A stretch of DNA of 64,000 bases. Source: an uncultured Clostridia bacterium. Lineage in GTDB: Bacteria > Bacillota > Clostridia > Oscillospirales > Acutalibacteraceae. The stretch spans positions 1 through 64,000 of the forward strand of contig CALWUT010000006.1 in assembly GCA_944384825.1 (NCBI GenBank). The letters run 5' to 3'. The first letter of the stretch is position 1, and every line of letters begins with the position of its first letter. Under the pieces are notes generated by a model. The model was not told where the DNA came from, made no database searches, and was given only the letters and a program-made list of their open reading frames with translations. Of this stretch, positions 17,707-27,025 are shown piece after piece. Both the position numbers and the translations under genes were made by a program.

Positions 17707-19230
17707 ATGCTAAACGATGTTTGGAAAAAAATAAAGAATGGATCTGATATCAGAGGTACTGCCAGCTCTAAAGATCCCAACCTTAAAATAGACTTAAGTA
17801 ATGAAGTAATAGAAAAAATATGTCAAGCGTTTGCAGTATGGATTTCCAAAAAGTCCGGATTAGATTATTCTGATATAACTATTGCTGTAGGTCACGACTC
17901 CAGACTTTCCGCCATGAGAATAAAAAATGTAGTAATAAACACTTTAAGACATTCAGGTATTACTGTTTACGACTGTTCTCTTACATCCACACCTGCAATG
18001 TTTATGGCAGTATCAGTGCTTCAATGTACTGCAAGCATACAAATTACCGCCAGTCATCAACCAAGTGATAAAAATGGTCTGAAGTTTTTTACTTCTCAAG
18101 GTGGACTTACTTCAAAAGACATTGAAGACATACTTAAAATAGCTAGGGAGAATAATAGAGTTTCAGCAAAAATGAGGGGTAAAGTCCGAACAGTTAATTT
18201 GATGACTCATTACTATGAAAAGCTTAGAAAACTTATAAAATCAGAAGTAAATTCTCAGGAAGACTATGATAAACCATTAAAAGACTTTAAAGTAGTGATA
18301 GATGCAGGTAATGGAGTAGGAGGTTTTTTTGCAACTGAGATACTTAAGCCTTTAGGAGCAGATATATCCGGAAGCGTAGGATTAAAACCTGATGGTAATT
18401 TTCCGCTTCATGTATCGAATCCCGAAAGCAAAGAAGCTATGGAATACATCTCTAAGGTTACCTTAGAATCGCAAGCGGACATTGGAATAATATTTGATAC
18501 AGACGTCGATCGCGCAGCTATAGTAGATTCATCCGGGAAAGAAATATCTCAAACTAAACTGATTGCTCTAGTTTCCGCAATAGTACTTAAGAATTATCCT
18601 CATTCAGTAATTGTTACAGACTCTGTAACTTCAGAGTCTTTAAGGAATTTTATAGATAAGCTAGGTGGATATCAGTTTAGATATAAACGAGGATATCGTA
18701 ACGTAATAAGAATGGCACAAAAAATAAATCAAAATGGTAAAGTTTGTCCTTTAGCGATAGAAAGCTCCGGGCATGCGGCGTTTAAGGACAATGACTTTAT
18801 AGACGACGGCGCATATCTTGCATGCAAAATAATAATTGAAATGGTTTCATTAAGACGAAAGGGTAAAGCTTTATTTGATTTAATAAAAGATTTGATTATG
18901 CCTGTTAGTGACGTTCATATGCGCTTTCCTTTATCTGAAACTAGCGAAAGTCACGACGCAGATAGAATATTAAAAGACTTAGAAGCTTATTCTAAGTCTA
19001 GCAAACTGGTGGAACTTGATAATGATAACGTAGAAGGAATAAGAATTCACTTTCCTGCTAAACATCAAAAAGGATGGTTATTGCTAAGGAAAAGTCTACA
19101 TGATCCGGTTTTAACTTTATATGCGGAAAGTTATGTTGGAGGAGGGATTAAATCTATACTGGATTTTACAAAGCAGTTCTTAAAGAAGTATAGCTTCCTT
19201 GATCTTAACGAATTAGAAAAAAATCAGTAA
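17707..19230 (+). CDS. Phosphohexomutase (phosphomannomutase/phosphoglucomutase family)
   Basis: 507 residues of the alpha-D-phosphohexomutase family: phosphoserine loop ITASHQPSDKNG (usual TASHNP), metal loop DTDVDRAA (usual DGDADR), sugar loop ESSGHAA, and a C-terminal phosphate-binding domain. It interconverts hexose 1- and 6-phosphates; which sugar cannot be read from sequence. A separate glmM exists at 59608. The SD (AAAGGAAG) sits in the right arm of a 6-bp inverted repeat CCTTTC (17671-17676) / GAAAGG (17689-17694). Confidence 0.85.
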   Translation: MLNDVWKKIKNGSDIRGTASSKDPNLKIDLSNEVIEKICQAFAVWISKKSGLDYSDITIAVGHDSRLSAMRIKNVVINTLRHSGITVYDCSLTSTPAMFMAVSVLQCTASIQITASHQPSDKNGLKFFTSQGGLTSKDIEDILKIARENNRVSAKMRGKVRTVNLMTHYYEKLRKLIKSEVNSQEDYDKPLKDFKVVIDAGNGVGGFFATEILKPLGADISGSVGLKPDGNFPLHVSNPESKEAMEYISKVTLESQADIGIIFDTDVDRAAIVDSSGKEISQTKLIALVSAIVLKNYPHSVIVTDSVTSESLRNFIDKLGGYQFRYKRGYRNVIRMAQKINQNGKVCPLAIESSGHAAFKDNDFIDDGAYLACKIIIEMVSLRRKGKALFDLIKDLIMPVSDVHMRFPLSETSESHDADRILKDLEAYSKSSKLVELDNDNVEGIRIHFPAKHQKGWLLLRKSLHDPVLTLYAESYVGGGIKSILDFTKQFLKKYSFLDLNELEKNQ

Positions 19231-19237
19231 TTTACTA

Positions 19238-20035
19238 TTACTTTTCTATTTGGTAATATTTAGTGAACAAAGCTAAAAGAGAAATTATGGACATTAATGC
19301 TCCAACTAACTGGGATACTTTTATAGAAGTATAGGGAATTAATAAACTATCAGTTCTAAGTTGTTCGATGAATATGCGCATAAGTCCGTAAATCAACATA
19401 TAAAGGAAGAATATTTTCCCAGGTTTGTATTTTCTATTTAAACTATAAAAGTGAAGAAAAACAAAGCAAGCAAAGCAGCCGAGTGATTCATAAAAAAAGC
19501 AGGGATGAACTGTATCGCCAAAAGTATTTTCGCTAAGCATTCCCCAAGGGAGCTCTGTATGATCGCCAAACGCTTCCTGGTTTATAAAATTTCCCCATCT
19601 TCCGATTGTTTGTCCGATAAGTACTCCTAGTGACATTAAGTCCAGTACTGAACCAAGATTTTTATTATTTAACTTAGATAAGACGCATAAAGTTAACAGT
19701 CCTCCGAATACTGCTCCATAGATGGCAATTCCGCCTTCAGATATGAAAAAAATTTTGTGAGGATTTTTAAAATAGAAATCGCCGGGATAAAAAAGTACAT
19801 AATAAATTCTTGCTGAAATAATAGAGACTACTGAAGTTATAATAGTAAATTTTTCTATTTCAATTTCTTTAATTACAAAATCTCTGCTTCTTTTTGATAC
19901 GTAAAAAAAGGCAAGAGAAAATCCTAACGCAATTATAATTCCGTACCAGTGAACATGGACAAATCCTATAGTAAAAGCTATAGGATTTATTTTTAAACTA
20001 ATTCCAAGTTTAGGAAATAAAACGTTATACGTCAT
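19238..20035 (-). CDS. lgt: Prolipoprotein diacylglyceryl transferase
   Basis: 265 residues, seven predicted membrane helices. It moves diacylglycerol from phosphatidylglycerol to the lipobox Cys of prelipoproteins. The family signature GRWGNFINQEAFG is present, with HPCFFYESLG and the late GLMRIFIEQLRTD. Its ATG overlaps the end of the upstream M16 peptidase gene, so it is translationally coupled. lspA, the next enzyme of the pathway, is at 48865. Confidence 0.95.
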   Translation of the reverse strand: MTYNVLFPKLGISLKINPIAFTIGFVHVHWYGIIIALGFSLAFFYVSKRSRDFVIKEIEIEKFTIITSVVSIISARIYYVLFYPGDFYFKNPHKIFFISEGGIAIYGAVFGGLLTLCVLSKLNNKNLGSVLDLMSLGVLIGQTIGRWGNFINQEAFGDHTELPWGMLSENTFGDTVHPCFFYESLGCFACFVFLHFYSLNRKYKPGKIFFLYMLIYGLMRIFIEQLRTDSLLIPYTSIKVSQLVGALMSIISLLALFTKYYQIEK

Positions 20036-21311
20036 TTGGTTTCACAACCGAAAGTGCAGATCTATCGTTTTGAAGTTTTTCTTTTAAACATTTATTTAAA
20101 TTTTCCGATGAAGAGTTTTCTAAAACATCCATATATTCAAAGAACCCTTTTCCCGAAAAAGCGAAGTCTAGCAGTATATTTGCTATACTTGAAACACTAT
20201 TGAATACTGACATACTTTTACCATAGACTGCCTTTTTTGCTCTTTCAAATGATTTTGAATCAATTCCTGAAGTTAATATTTTCTGAACATAATTTTGAAT
20301 AATTTCTGAGGTTTTTTCGGGCTGTGAAGACTCTCCGGAGAAAATTAGTGAAGAGTAGCCGGGGCCTTCGAAATGCTGTGCAGAAAACGAAGAGATATTT
20401 ATAAGTTCTTTACTTAAAAGTTCTTTGTACATGTCGCAAGAGGGCGAGGTAAGGTAGTAAAGCAGTATATCTGTATTAACTGAGTCCTCAGTAGAAATTC
20501 TCTGACCTGTTTTAAGATTTTCTTTAAATCCCAGATTAAAGACTGAAGCTTGTATATCGAAAGCCTCCGAAACAAAGCTGTTAGCTACTTCAGGAGGTTC
20601 AAAAGGAAAAAACCTAGTGATTTCTAAAGGATTAGAATATGTTAATTTTTTATCAACCAATTCAAACATTTTTTCATAGTCTACATCTCCTACTATGCAT
20701 AAGGCCATATTATGAAGATTATAAAAAGTATTATAACACTCGTATAGTATTTCGGGGGTTATTCTTGAAATTGATTCTACTGAACCAGCAATATCTATTT
20801 TTACGGGATGATTTATATAAAGAGCATTTAGAAGATTTATAAGGACTTTCCAATCCGGACTGTCTTGGTACATTTTTATTTCTTGAGCAATTATTCCTCT
20901 TTCTTTTTCAACATTTTCTTTTGTAAAATACGGAGATTGAACGAAATCAAGGAGAATATTTAAAGAATTTTCAAAATTTTCAGTACATGAAAAAAGATAA
21001 GCAGTTTTTTCAAAGGAAGTATAAGCATTTGCTGAAGCGCCGGTCTTTGCGAATAGTTCAAATGCGTCACCATTTTTGTTTTCAAACAGCTTGTGTTCAA
21101 GATAATGAGCTATTCCATCCGGAACTTCAGTATAGCTTTCCTTATTTTTCAATTTAAACTTGTTATTGATAGATCCGAAATTTGTTCCTAAAATTGCATA
21201 CTTAGAACTGTATCCTTTTTTCGGATAGACATATATATCAAGTCCTGCGGGGTGTTTCATATAAAAGTACTCTTCACCTAGTGAATAATGAGAAATTCTT
21301 TTAGGGTTCAT
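20025..21311 (-). CDS. M16 family zinc peptidase (YmfH-like, active subunit)
   Basis: 428 residues. It holds the inverted zinc motif HYLEHKLFE (HxxEH) near residue 70, with the downstream Glu in the usual VEKERGIIAQEI. Two M16 domains with the typical mid-protein R/Y region are visible. With the next gene it forms the YmfF/YmfH-type pair, in which one chain carries the metal site. Target unknown; such pairs process small peptides in some systems. Confidence 0.85.
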   Translation of the reverse strand: MNPKRISHYSLGEEYFYMKHPAGLDIYVYPKKGYSSKYAILGTNFGSINNKFKLKNKESYTEVPDGIAHYLEHKLFENKNGDAFELFAKTGASANAYTSFEKTAYLFSCTENFENSLNILLDFVQSPYFTKENVEKERGIIAQEIKMYQDSPDWKVLINLLNALYINHPVKIDIAGSVESISRITPEILYECYNTFYNLHNMALCIVGDVDYEKMFELVDKKLTYSNPLEITRFFPFEPPEVANSFVSEAFDIQASVFNLGFKENLKTGQRISTEDSVNTDILLYYLTSPSCDMYKELLSKELINISSFSAQHFEGPGYSSLIFSGESSQPEKTSEIIQNYVQKILTSGIDSKSFERAKKAVYGKSMSVFNSVSSIANILLDFAFSGKGFFEYMDVLENSSSENLNKCLKEKLQNDRSALSVVKPNDV

Positions 21312-21313
21312 AA

Positions 21314-22591
21314 TTATTCCTCCTCTTTACCATGTAATAGATATACAGTATCAAGCGTAATTTTATTTGCTACTCCTATTACTTTTTCTCTGCTTACTTC
21401 ATTAATTTTCTTTATAACTTCATCAGGGCTTTCCTTTTCTTCAGAGAATACTTGTGCAATATACCAGTCGCTTAAAGAAGTTAAGCTATCTTTAGTAGCC
21501 TTAATAGCTTGAGACAAATATAATTTAGTTTCTTCAAGCTCTGCGTCAGTAAAATTACCAATCTTGATTTCTTTAAGTTGACTAAGGATTTCTTCTTTTG
21601 CCTTTTCGGTATTTTTACTTTCCACTCCGCTTTCTATGAGCATTATTCCCTTATGCTTATTGTACTTGGAAGAGCAGTAATAGCATAAGCTTAGTTTTTC
21701 TCTGACGTTTAAAAAAAGCTTAGACTGAGCGCTTCCTCCGAATAAAGTGTTCATAACGATCATCGCATAAACGTCTTCGTCAGGTTCGGATATTTCCGTA
21801 CGCAGACCCATTACAAGCTTGCACTGAGTTACGTCTCTTGCTTCCTTTATGGTTTTTATATTTTCCGCTTTTTTAATTATTTCCGTTTTGAATGAAACAA
21901 TATTTTTTCTTTCTATATTTGAAAATCGTCTTTTAAATTCTGAGATTATAGGCTCGTAAGCAGCAAGTCCTATAACCATAATTTCAATAATGGAAGAAGA
22001 AAGAAGTTTTTTCCAAGCTTTGTATACATTTTCTGAATCCAATAATTTAACAGCTTCGATGCTTCCTTGAGGATCTATTCCAAATTTTTCATTTTCGCAC
22101 ATAACTTCAATACATCTTTTTCTTGAATATAATTTTTTGTCATTCATTTCGGAATTAATACTTTCAATAAGCTCTCTTTTTTCTTGATTAATATTTTCAT
22201 TTTTAAACATTTCGCCATCAAGATCCGGTTCAAATATCATTTCACATAAAAGCTCGGAGAGTTCAAGTATATTGTTTGAGTTTTCATAGGCAAATTTGCT
22301 GTTAAGTCCTTTAGCTGTTATTGTTATAACTTGGCTTTCTCCTAATCTTGAATTACTGGAATAAATAGAGGAGCCGTATAATTCTTCAAGTTTGATGCTT
22401 ACATCGGAAAGAAGAGGTAATTTTTTACAAGAGTGGGTCAATAATCCTGAAAGTATAGCATTTTTAGGAGCGTCTTCCTTGGAAAGAGGAGTGATCATTG
22501 AGAATGAAATTAGAGTAGTTTTAAACTTATCCTGTGGTATATAAGTAAAGTTTATGCCTTCTAATAAATTCTCGCGTATAATATTATTCAT
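21314..22591 (-). CDS. M16 family peptidase-like protein (YmfF-like, no metal site)
   Basis: 425 residues from the ATG at 22591, which has TTTGGAG nine bases upstream. M16 fold, but the HxxEH position reads LTHSCKKLPLL, so no zinc can bind. It is the expected inactive partner of the gene that follows it two bases later. Start alternatives at 22600 and 22606 overlap the SD. Confidence 0.82.
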   Translation of the reverse strand: MNNIIRENLLEGINFTYIPQDKFKTTLISFSMITPLSKEDAPKNAILSGLLTHSCKKLPLLSDVSIKLEELYGSSIYSSNSRLGESQVITITAKGLNSKFAYENSNNILELSELLCEMIFEPDLDGEMFKNENINQEKRELIESINSEMNDKKLYSRKRCIEVMCENEKFGIDPQGSIEAVKLLDSENVYKAWKKLLSSSIIEIMVIGLAAYEPIISEFKRRFSNIERKNIVSFKTEIIKKAENIKTIKEARDVTQCKLVMGLRTEISEPDEDVYAMIVMNTLFGGSAQSKLFLNVREKLSLCYYCSSKYNKHKGIMLIESGVESKNTEKAKEEILSQLKEIKIGNFTDAELEETKLYLSQAIKATKDSLTSLSDWYIAQVFSEEKESPDEVIKKINEVSREKVIGVANKITLDTVYLLHGKEEE

Positions 22592-22620
22592 TAAATTCAT
22601 CTCCAAACCATATATTTAAA

Positions 22621-22902
22621 TCATTTAAACTTAAAATTCATCTTCTTTTTCTTTTTTCTTTTTTTTCGGGGAACGAAAGTAAAAATTGTTCCCAATATGG
22701 ATAAAGCTACTAACGCTATTCCACCATACAGCAATAAAGATCCGTCGTATAAAAATTCGTTAGTATTTTCCTGTGATTTTATAAAATTAAAATTCTCTGA
22801 ATTTTTAGAAGATACAGCAAGCAAAGATTTAAAGCTTAATGAAATTATCAAGGTTAAAAGGGCAGTTGCTTTAATATATAAATTTTTTAAAATACCTTTC
22901 AT
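22621..22902 (-). CDS. Small membrane protein with Lys-rich tail, unknown
   Basis: 93 residues, AGGAGGTG before the ATG. A signal-like hydrophobic segment (about 10-28), a polar linker, a second membrane helix (about 54-75), then a tail rich in Lys and Arg (RKKRKKKKK). Probably both ends lie in the cytoplasm or the first segment is cleaved. It lies upstream of the M16 pair on the same strand. No family recognised. Confidence 0.6.
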   Translation of the reverse strand: MKGILKNLYIKATALLTLIISLSFKSLLAVSSKNSENFNFIKSQENTNEFLYDGSLLLYGGIALVALSILGTIFTFVPRKKRKKKKKMNFKFK

Positions 22903-23066
22903 AGATTGACACCTCCTAGCGTTTATAGTTCACCGTTTAAGAGAAAATTACCAAACAAATCAGAAAAATGAAAAACTTCACTTTAAAATTTTCCATCAAT
23001 TTATTATACTATAAATCATCGTGTTAAAATATGATTGTAAGTATTTTTAAAAAGGAGAAGAATAAT

Positions 23067-23483
23067 TTGGATTACATAGAAAAATTAATTTCCAAGGCCT
23101 TTGAAGCTCGCAAAAAAGCATACATACCTTATTCAAATTTCAAAGTCGGAGCCGCACTTTTAACTAAAAGTGAAAAAATATACTCAGGATTCAATATTGA
23201 GTGTGCAGCATATTCAGTTTGTAATTGTGCAGAAAGGACGGCGCTTTTCAGAGCTGTATTTGATGGTGAAAGAGAATTTAGTGCTATTGCAGTAGTTGGA
23301 GATTCCGGAGAAAAAGAAATAACAGAGTCTTACTGTCCACCATGTGGAATGTGTAGGCAAGCGCTTAGGGAGTTTTGTATTCCAAGCGAAATGAAAGTTA
23401 TACTTGCTAAAACCATTTCTGATTTTAAAATATTAACTCTTGATGAATTGCTTCCATATAGTTTTGGACCAAATCATCTTTAA
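23067..23483 (+). CDS. cdd: Cytidine deaminase
   Basis: 138 residues from TTG 23067 (AAAGGAG, 9-base spacing), a better start than ATG 23031. It deaminates cytidine and deoxycytidine. Zinc and proton-shuttle motifs are complete: NCAERTA (C-A-E) and PPCGMCRQ. Substrate loop reads NIECAAYSVC rather than the usual NVENASYGLT, a modest deviation. Confidence 0.93.
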   Translation: MDYIEKLISKAFEARKKAYIPYSNFKVGAALLTKSEKIYSGFNIECAAYSVCNCAERTALFRAVFDGEREFSAIAVVGDSGEKEITESYCPPCGMCRQALREFCIPSEMKVILAKTISDFKILTLDELLPYSFGPNHL

Positions 23484-23527
23484 TTATAACAACATATTAA
23501 AAATTATCCATTTAGGAGGAATTAAAT

Positions 23528-24340
23528 TTGAATTTAGAATCTAAATGCATTCAAATACGAAAAGATATACTGTTTGAAATAGGTACTTTAGGAGTAGGCC
23601 ATATAGGAGGTTCACTTTCTATAGTAGAATTGCTTGTAGTTCTTTACAATAAGCATATGAATATAGAGCCTAAAAATCCGCAGCTTGCAGGGAGAGATCG
23701 TTTAATAGTATCTAAAGGACATAGCGGCCCTGCGGTATACGCTGTACTATGCGACATGGGTTATTTTCCAAAAAGCTGGCTTGAAACACTAAATAAACCG
23801 GGAACCAATTTACCAAGTCATTGTGATATGAAACGTACTCCTGGAATAGATATGACTACCGGGTCTTTAGGACAAGGTTTTTCTTGCGCAGTAGGTATTG
23901 CAAAAGCGTCTAAACTTAAAAATGACGGCGCTACAATTTATACAATAATTGGAGATGGAGAGTCTCAAGAAGGTCAAATTTGGGAAGCGGCAATGTTTGC
24001 TTCTCACCATAAGCTTAACAATTTAATAGCTTTCACGGATTACAATAAACTGCAGCTTGATGGTTATATTGAAGATATTTGTTCTATAAGTCCACTTGAT
24101 AAAAAGTGGGAGTCATTTGGATGGAAAGTGATTAACGTAAAAAACGGGAATTGCTGTAAAGAAATAGACGAAGCTATAATTGAAGCAAAAATCGCTTCCA
24201 AACCTACAATGATAATTTTAAATACAGTTAAAGGTTATGGAATCGGTTTTGCAGAAAACGCCAAAACTGCAAATCACAGTATGACTATAACTCAAGAAAT
24301 GTTTGAAGAAGGCCTTAAAGAATTGGAGGAAAAACTTTAA
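23528..24340 (+). CDS. Transketolase, N-terminal (TPP-binding) subunit
   Basis: 270 residues, TTG start behind TTAGGAGGAATTAAA. It binds thiamine diphosphate through GDGESQEGQIWEAAMFA and the NKL stretch, and has the conserved SKGHSGPAVYAVL. It forms the active enzyme with the next gene. Split transketolases of this layout are normal in Firmicutes, so this is not a frameshift. Confidence 0.93.
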   Translation: MNLESKCIQIRKDILFEIGTLGVGHIGGSLSIVELLVVLYNKHMNIEPKNPQLAGRDRLIVSKGHSGPAVYAVLCDMGYFPKSWLETLNKPGTNLPSHCDMKRTPGIDMTTGSLGQGFSCAVGIAKASKLKNDGATIYTIIGDGESQEGQIWEAAMFASHHKLNNLIAFTDYNKLQLDGYIEDICSISPLDKKWESFGWKVINVKNGNCCKEIDEAIIEAKIASKPTMIILNTVKGYGIGFAENAKTANHSMTITQEMFEEGLKELEEKL

Positions 24341-25266
24341 TGGAAATGCGCAAATTACTTGCTTCAGAGCTTGAAAAAGAAATGAAAAAAAATGAAAATA
24401 TAGTTGTTTTAAATGCCGACCTTGCTCGGCCAAATGGATTTGAAAATTTAAGTATTAATTATCCCGAAAGAGTAATCAATGTAGGAATAGCGGAGCAAAA
24501 TATGGCTTGTATTGCTGCCGGAATGAGTAGCTACGGGTTTATTCCATTTATTTGTACTTTTACTCCTTTTGCTACAAGGAGAATTTGCGATCAAATAGCT
24601 ATTTCTATTTGTTATGCGGATCAGAACGTAAAAATAATAGGTACCGATCCGGGCATTAGTGCCGAATTTAATGGCGGTACGCATATGAGCGTAGAAGATA
24701 TAGGAGTATTAAGGAGTATTCCGAATATAGTGATATTTGAGCCGGTAGACAATATACAGCTTAAAAACATGTTACCTCGGATTATAGACTATAAAGGTCC
24801 GATTTACATAAGAATGTTCCGCAAACAAACCGGTGCTATCTTTACGGAAAGTGATAAATTTGATCTTTTTAAGTGTAAGTTAATTAAAGAAGGAACAGAT
24901 CTTACCATATTCTGCTCTGGAATAATGGTAGAAGAAAGTGTAAAAGCAGGAAAAATCCTTGAAAAGCAAGGAATAAAGGCCGAAGTCGTTAACGTTCATA
25001 CTATAAAACCGATAGATAAAGAAACTATTATAAAATCCGTTGAAAAAACGGGAGCTGCTATAGTTGCTGAAAATCATAATGTTATAGGTGGACTTTATTC
25101 AGCAGTAGCTGAAGTGACATGCGAAAACTGCCCTGTTCCTATTAAAGCTGTAGGAATTCAGGACAGATTCGGACAAGTAGGGAAAATCCCTTATTTAAAA
25201 TCAGTATATAACATGCACTCAATCGATATAATAAGAGCAGCCAGGGAAATCATAACGCTTAATTAA
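24340..25266 (+). CDS. Transketolase, C-terminal subunit
   Basis: 308 residues. Pyrimidine-binding domain with INVGIAEQNM (catalytic Glu) followed by the transketolase C-terminal domain. Its ATG overlaps the preceding stop by one base (TAATG). With rpe at 51036 it serves the non-oxidative pentose phosphate pathway. The 3' end overlaps the convergent gene by 8 bases. Confidence 0.93.
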   Translation: MEMRKLLASELEKEMKKNENIVVLNADLARPNGFENLSINYPERVINVGIAEQNMACIAAGMSSYGFIPFICTFTPFATRRICDQIAISICYADQNVKIIGTDPGISAEFNGGTHMSVEDIGVLRSIPNIVIFEPVDNIQLKNMLPRIIDYKGPIYIRMFRKQTGAIFTESDKFDLFKCKLIKEGTDLTIFCSGIMVEESVKAGKILEKQGIKAEVVNVHTIKPIDKETIIKSVEKTGAAIVAENHNVIGGLYSAVAEVTCENCPVPIKAVGIQDRFGQVGKIPYLKSVYNMHSIDIIRAAREIITLN

Positions 25267-26131
25267 TAAAAATTTCTTTAGAGCCATTGCCATCGGAATT
25301 CAACCAATGTTTTATTTCATTTTCCTGACAGACTCTCCTAAATTCATTAATTTCTGTAGAAGAGGAAAAATTTGTTCTTACACGATCAATATTTGGAAAA
25401 TATTGTTTAAAAAGACTTAAATTTTTGACCGGGTCCATTCCAAGTTCTACTGTTGTAATACTATTAGCTTGTTTTAAAATATCTGTCAATAACTGCTGTA
25501 ACTCTGGCATATTAGTAACGTCAAATGACCTGTCGTCAGTACAATAGTTATACAGATTTAATTTGCTTGTTTTTATTTTAAAGCCCTTTTCCTTGATTTC
25601 CTTTAAAATTGGAATAGTAATACTATCTAATACTATTGAATCAAATTCTAAAATTTCAATTTTGTGATCATACATGTCGTTGAATTCTTGGAGTTTATCA
25701 AGAAATATGTCTAGACTAAATTTATCGTAAAGAAGTACGATCAGAAAGCTAAAATCAAAATTACGTAAACATAAGCTTATAAGATCCCTATATGATAAAG
25801 CTATGGTGTTAACATTAGGAGTTAATTTTATCAAGTTTTTTAATTTTTTTAAAAAGTGAAATATTTCTTTTGTGTTTTTTACTTCGTCACCCCAACCAGA
25901 CGGTAAGGTGAATATACGAGATGCGTTCATAGCACCTTTTGCCTTTTTATTTATCATACTGAAATTTTCCATATCTTCTTGACTAAAATTACTTTGAAGT
26001 GTCTGTGCAACTTGCATTAAATAAGGGAGTTCTAATTTGACAGGTGCGGCATGTACTGTAGAATAGCTAGATATTAATTGAGGTACCAAAATACTTCCTA
26101 GTAAGATTTTTGCAGTAATTGACTTTTTCAC
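25259..26131 (-). CDS. Secreted protein with F-box-like and LRR-like segments
   Basis: 290 residues, GTG start with TGGAGGAC seven bases upstream. A clear signal peptide (MKKSITAKILLGSILVPQ, cleavage near VHA-AP at about 28). Directly after it, LELPYLMQVAQTLQSNF-SQEDMENFSMINKKAKGAM resembles an F-box (LP-x-L--I---L---D---FS-VNK). The rest shows loose leucine-rich repeats with alternating strand and helix character. This layout is known for host-directed proteins of intracellular bacteria and protists. The F-box call is by eye and tentative. A good promoter precedes it. Confidence 0.5.
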   Translation of the reverse strand: MKKSITAKILLGSILVPQLISSYSTVHAAPVKLELPYLMQVAQTLQSNFSQEDMENFSMINKKAKGAMNASRIFTLPSGWGDEVKNTKEIFHFLKKLKNLIKLTPNVNTIALSYRDLISLCLRNFDFSFLIVLLYDKFSLDIFLDKLQEFNDMYDHKIEILEFDSIVLDSITIPILKEIKEKGFKIKTSKLNLYNYCTDDRSFDVTNMPELQQLLTDILKQANSITTVELGMDPVKNLSLFKQYFPNIDRVRTNFSSSTEINEFRRVCQENEIKHWLNSDGNGSKEIFIN

Positions 26132-26180
26132 AAATTGTCCTCCATTTTATAATTTATTAAATTGTTAACTTACATTTACT

Positions 26181-26209
26181 ATTATATAACATTGAAATTA
26201 TAAAGTCAA
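26181..26209 (-). promoter_or_regulatory. Promoter of the secreted F-box-like gene
   Basis: Minus strand TTGACT (26209-26204), 17-base spacer, TATAAT (26186-26181), about 50 bases before the GTG start. Confidence 0.65.
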
Positions 26210-26483
26210 TACTTTTTTTAAAAAAAAATTAATATTACATTTAATAAATAAGTATAAATTATAAAATAATATTGTAAAATTTGAATATTTTTAGTTATCC
26301 TACGCTTAATTATTCCAATTCAATTTTTATTTTAAATATCGATTCAATTTCATTATCATATAATTTTAAATCTTGGATTTTTTTGTTTAACTTTCAACAA
26401 ATATGTATATTTACTATTGATTTTTTGTATATTACAATTTATAATATCATAGGATTTAAAAATTTATTCAACATTTATATATT
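26210..26483. other. Very AT-rich intergenic region before the peptide genes
   Basis: Long A/T runs, no convincing promoter or SD for the plus-strand peptide gene at 26484. A 68-residue open frame here lacks an SD and has only the low-complexity composition of AT-rich DNA. Confidence 0.5.
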
Positions 26484-26984
26484 ATGAAAGAAAAAGTGAT
26501 AAAAATGCTAGGAGATGAAAAACAAATTACAAGCGAAATAGTATCTGATGAAAAATTTTTAAAAAGAATACTGTTGGCAGATAGAAGTGATGAAGTAAAA
26601 AAGGTATTTCAAGAAAAGGGAATAAACCTAAGTAATGAAAAAGTGGAGGAATTAAGAAATATTTTCATTAATCAACTTGCAAAATTATATCCAATAGACG
26701 ATGAATCACTTATAAACATAAGTGGAGGAAAGAACTATCCAGCTGCCATATGTAAAGGAGTAGGATATGGCGGTGCTTATGGAATGTGGATAGGCTCAGG
26801 TATTGGAGCACTTGTTGGAATAGTAGATTCAAGCTTAAAGTTAAAAAAAGGAGAAATCAATACTAGTTGGGAGTTTATAAAAGGTGTTCTGAAAAATTCA
26901 ATTTTAACGAGTGTAGTATCTTGTGCTGCTAGTTCATCTACTGGAGCGGTAACCTCATTAATCTCTGAACATCTAAAAGATTAA
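26484..26984 (+). CDS. Double-glycine leader peptide, glycine-zipper core (paralog 1)
   Basis: 166 residues. Residues 1-82 look like a Nif11/NHLP-type leader: charged and helical (DEKFLKRILLADRSDEVKKVF, EKGINLSNEKVEELR), ending LINISGG. Cleavage after Gly82 would release an 84-residue core with VGYGGAYGMWIGSGIGALVG, a GxxxG-type zipper as in two-peptide bacteriocins, and a second small-residue segment near the end. It closely matches the next gene. A likely substrate of the C39 exporter at 11747. No SD is visible near the ATG, which is odd. Confidence 0.7.
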   Translation: MKEKVIKMLGDEKQITSEIVSDEKFLKRILLADRSDEVKKVFQEKGINLSNEKVEELRNIFINQLAKLYPIDDESLINISGGKNYPAAICKGVGYGGAYGMWIGSGIGALVGIVDSSLKLKKGEINTSWEFIKGVLKNSILTSVVSCAASSSTGAVTSLISEHLKD

Positions 26985-27025
26985 ATAATTTAAAAACTAA
27001 AATTTATGTACTGAAGGGGATAAAT

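Noticed and set aside
21314..22591. Degenerate peptidase pseudogene
   Set aside because: Loss of HxxEH is expected of the partner chain in YmfF/YmfH-type pairs; the frame is intact.
23528..25266. Transketolase broken by frameshift
   Set aside because: Two-subunit transketolases with this split point are normal in Firmicutes, and each half has its own SD.
26281..26487. 68-residue plus-strand open frame before the GG-peptide genes
   Set aside because: No SD, TTG start, and composition (Ile, Phe, Asn, Tyr) is what AT-rich non-coding DNA gives by chance.
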